From NCBI RefSeq assembly GCF_002844555.1, contig NZ_PJNI01000015.1, forward strand, positions 1 to 64,000: 64,000 bases of DNA, in the 5' to 3' direction. Origin of the DNA: Brumimicrobium salinarum (lineage in GTDB: Bacteria > Bacteroidota > Bacteroidia > Flavobacteriales_D > Crocinitomicaceae). Position 1 is the stretch's first letter; the number at the start of each line of letters is the position of its first letter. Below the pieces are notes generated by a model that searched no databases, was not told the origin of the DNA, and saw only the letters and a list, made by a program, of their open reading frames with translations. This document shows, piece by piece, positions 63,234 to 64,000 of the stretch. The position numbers and the translations under genes were made by a program.

Positions 63234-64000
63234 TTAATGCTCAACTATAAACTGACGCCTATTTAATAGGACTCCTTTGCTATCATAAATTGAATAAAAG
63301 TAAACTCCTTTTTCTAGTTTATTAATATTGATCTTTCGACTGTGATTTTCGAAGGTGGTATTAATGACCTGCTTACCGAGAAGTGATTGAATGATTATTT
63401 TCCCGCTTTGCTCTTTTTCTACAAAAAAGTTAATGACATTTTTAGCAGGATTGGGATACATGACGATTTTTTCTTGATCATACTTCTCTTTTTTAGTTCC
63501 TAAATTGTTACCGATCTCTATATTATCTATGCTTATTGTTGATCCAGGTTCAATTGGTTCTGTAGCATTAACAATTCCTTCGGCAGCACTACTACTGATA
63601 GAGATAATATACTCTTCAGGTGTACCTTGATTGAACGTAGTTAAATTGACGGTTACAGAAGAAAATTCAGATTGGGTTCCTGTTAATTTTAACGACCCAT
63701 TACTCAATATGTTGTTATTGACATCAATGGATTGAATTAATATCAACGCTGCATCTCCTGGCTTTACGTCGTATTTGACATCCATTCTTAACTCTTCAAA
63801 GATTAAATTGGTACTAACGACCTGTCTAATAATAGATCCGTAATTTCCATCAGGATGAGCTGGTGATGTGGAGGAATTTAATTTGAAAGAGTTGAGTTTG
63901 ACATAATATTCACCCTCCGTAGGTGAATCACTCATTTTTTCAATGGGTAGAATAGGGTTATTATTTTCATCAAATAGATCTCCATGAAATTGGTAATCAA
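63234..64000 (-). CDS. T9SS type A sorted protein, C-terminal part (runs off the window)
   Basis: The minus-strand frame is open to position 64000, with no stop or clear start, so only the C-terminal roughly 255 residues are visible. Upstream of the Met at 63935 the frame reads DLFDENNNPILPIEK, which is plausible protein. The visible part has a beta-sandwich domain (GEYYVKLNSFKL to IEPGSTISIDNIEIGN, carbohydrate-binding-like) and a type A sorting signal (MYPNPAKNVINFFVE, LEKGVYFYSIYDSKG). It is secreted by the type IX system; function unknown. Confidence 0.85.
   Translation of the reverse strand, partial: DYQFHGDLFDENNNPILPIEKMSDSPTEGEYYVKLNSFKLNSSTSPAHPDGNYGSIIRQVVSTNLIFEELRMDVKYDVKPGDAALILIQSIDVNNNILSNGSLKLTGTQSEFSSVTVNLTTFNQGTPEEYIISISSSAAEGIVNATEPIEPGSTISIDNIEIGNNLGTKKEKYDQEKIVMYPNPAKNVINFFVEKEQSGKIIIQSLLGKQVINTTFENHSRKININKLEKGVYFYSIYDSKGVLLNRRQFIVEH

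Overview
The window is AT-rich DNA from a member of the Bacteroidota, most likely order Flavobacteriales. Support comes from promoters of the TTG-N17-21-TAnnTTTG type, type IX secretion (T9SS) sorting domains of both type A (subtilase, 3' edge gene) and type B (898-aa SprB-repeat protein), the T9SS regulator porX, the bacillithiol gene bshC, the LpxC-FabZ fusion and the DUF4295 gene behind rpmG. It opens with the last bases of a 5S rRNA and its terminator, so an rRNA operon lies just upstream.

Layout. 0-9.5 kb: lipoprotein, SDR, sucD, a large frameshifted secreted subtilase, a GT2 glycosyltransferase and two envelope proteins. 9.7-14 kb: rpmB-rpmG-DUF4295-ftsY, an FKBP lipoprotein and a PLP desulfhydrase. 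14-22.3 kb: DUF4190, cyclophilin, bshC, two unknown envelope genes, a TerB/J-domain protein and htpG. 22.5-27.1 kb is an accessory island between htpG and surE: a broken SH3-like gene, an attC-like 127-bp inverted-repeat element, a secreted unknown, an IS1182-type transposase remnant, the 3' end of a group II intron, a Cys-rich histidine kinase coupled to a membrane-tethered receiver protein, and a stop-poor non-coding block. 27.2-34 kb: surE-(membrane protein)-lpxB, a SpoIID-domain protein, recQ and ilvE. 34.1-37.2 kb: a tightly coupled operon of lipoprotein, RPE-CBS fusion, DAHP synthase and KdsC-type phosphatase. 37.2-47.8 kb: small unknowns, a META-domain lipoprotein, ACMSD-type decarboxylase, alpha/beta hydrolase, SprB-repeat protein, DtxR-type regulator, thioredoxin-like protein, M23/LysM peptidase and patatin. 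47.8-54 kb: rlmD and the lipid A cluster lpxA-lpxC/fabZ-lpxD plus an HD hydrolase. 54-64 kb: porX-tsaE-ald, YggS/DUF1015, rimO, a YtxH/holin-like trio and a T9SS-sorted protein running off the end.

Themes. Lipid A synthesis is represented by lpxA, lpxC/fabZ, lpxD and lpxB in two blocks. Type IX export is represented by cargo (three sorted proteins) and by porX. Many promoters place the -7 box only 4-20 bases before the start codon, so leaderless or near-leaderless messages look common, and this corrects several start codons.

The most unusual signals are: (1) five genes whose reading frame breaks at a poly-A run, four of them exactly one A short, including the normally essential tsaE; (2) the attC-like element and cassette-like gene layout without an integrase; (3) the histidine kinase / membrane-receiver pair inside mobile-element debris; (4) the RPE-CBS / DAHP synthase / KdsC operon; (5) a candidate 90-nt small RNA at 3.05-3.14 kb.
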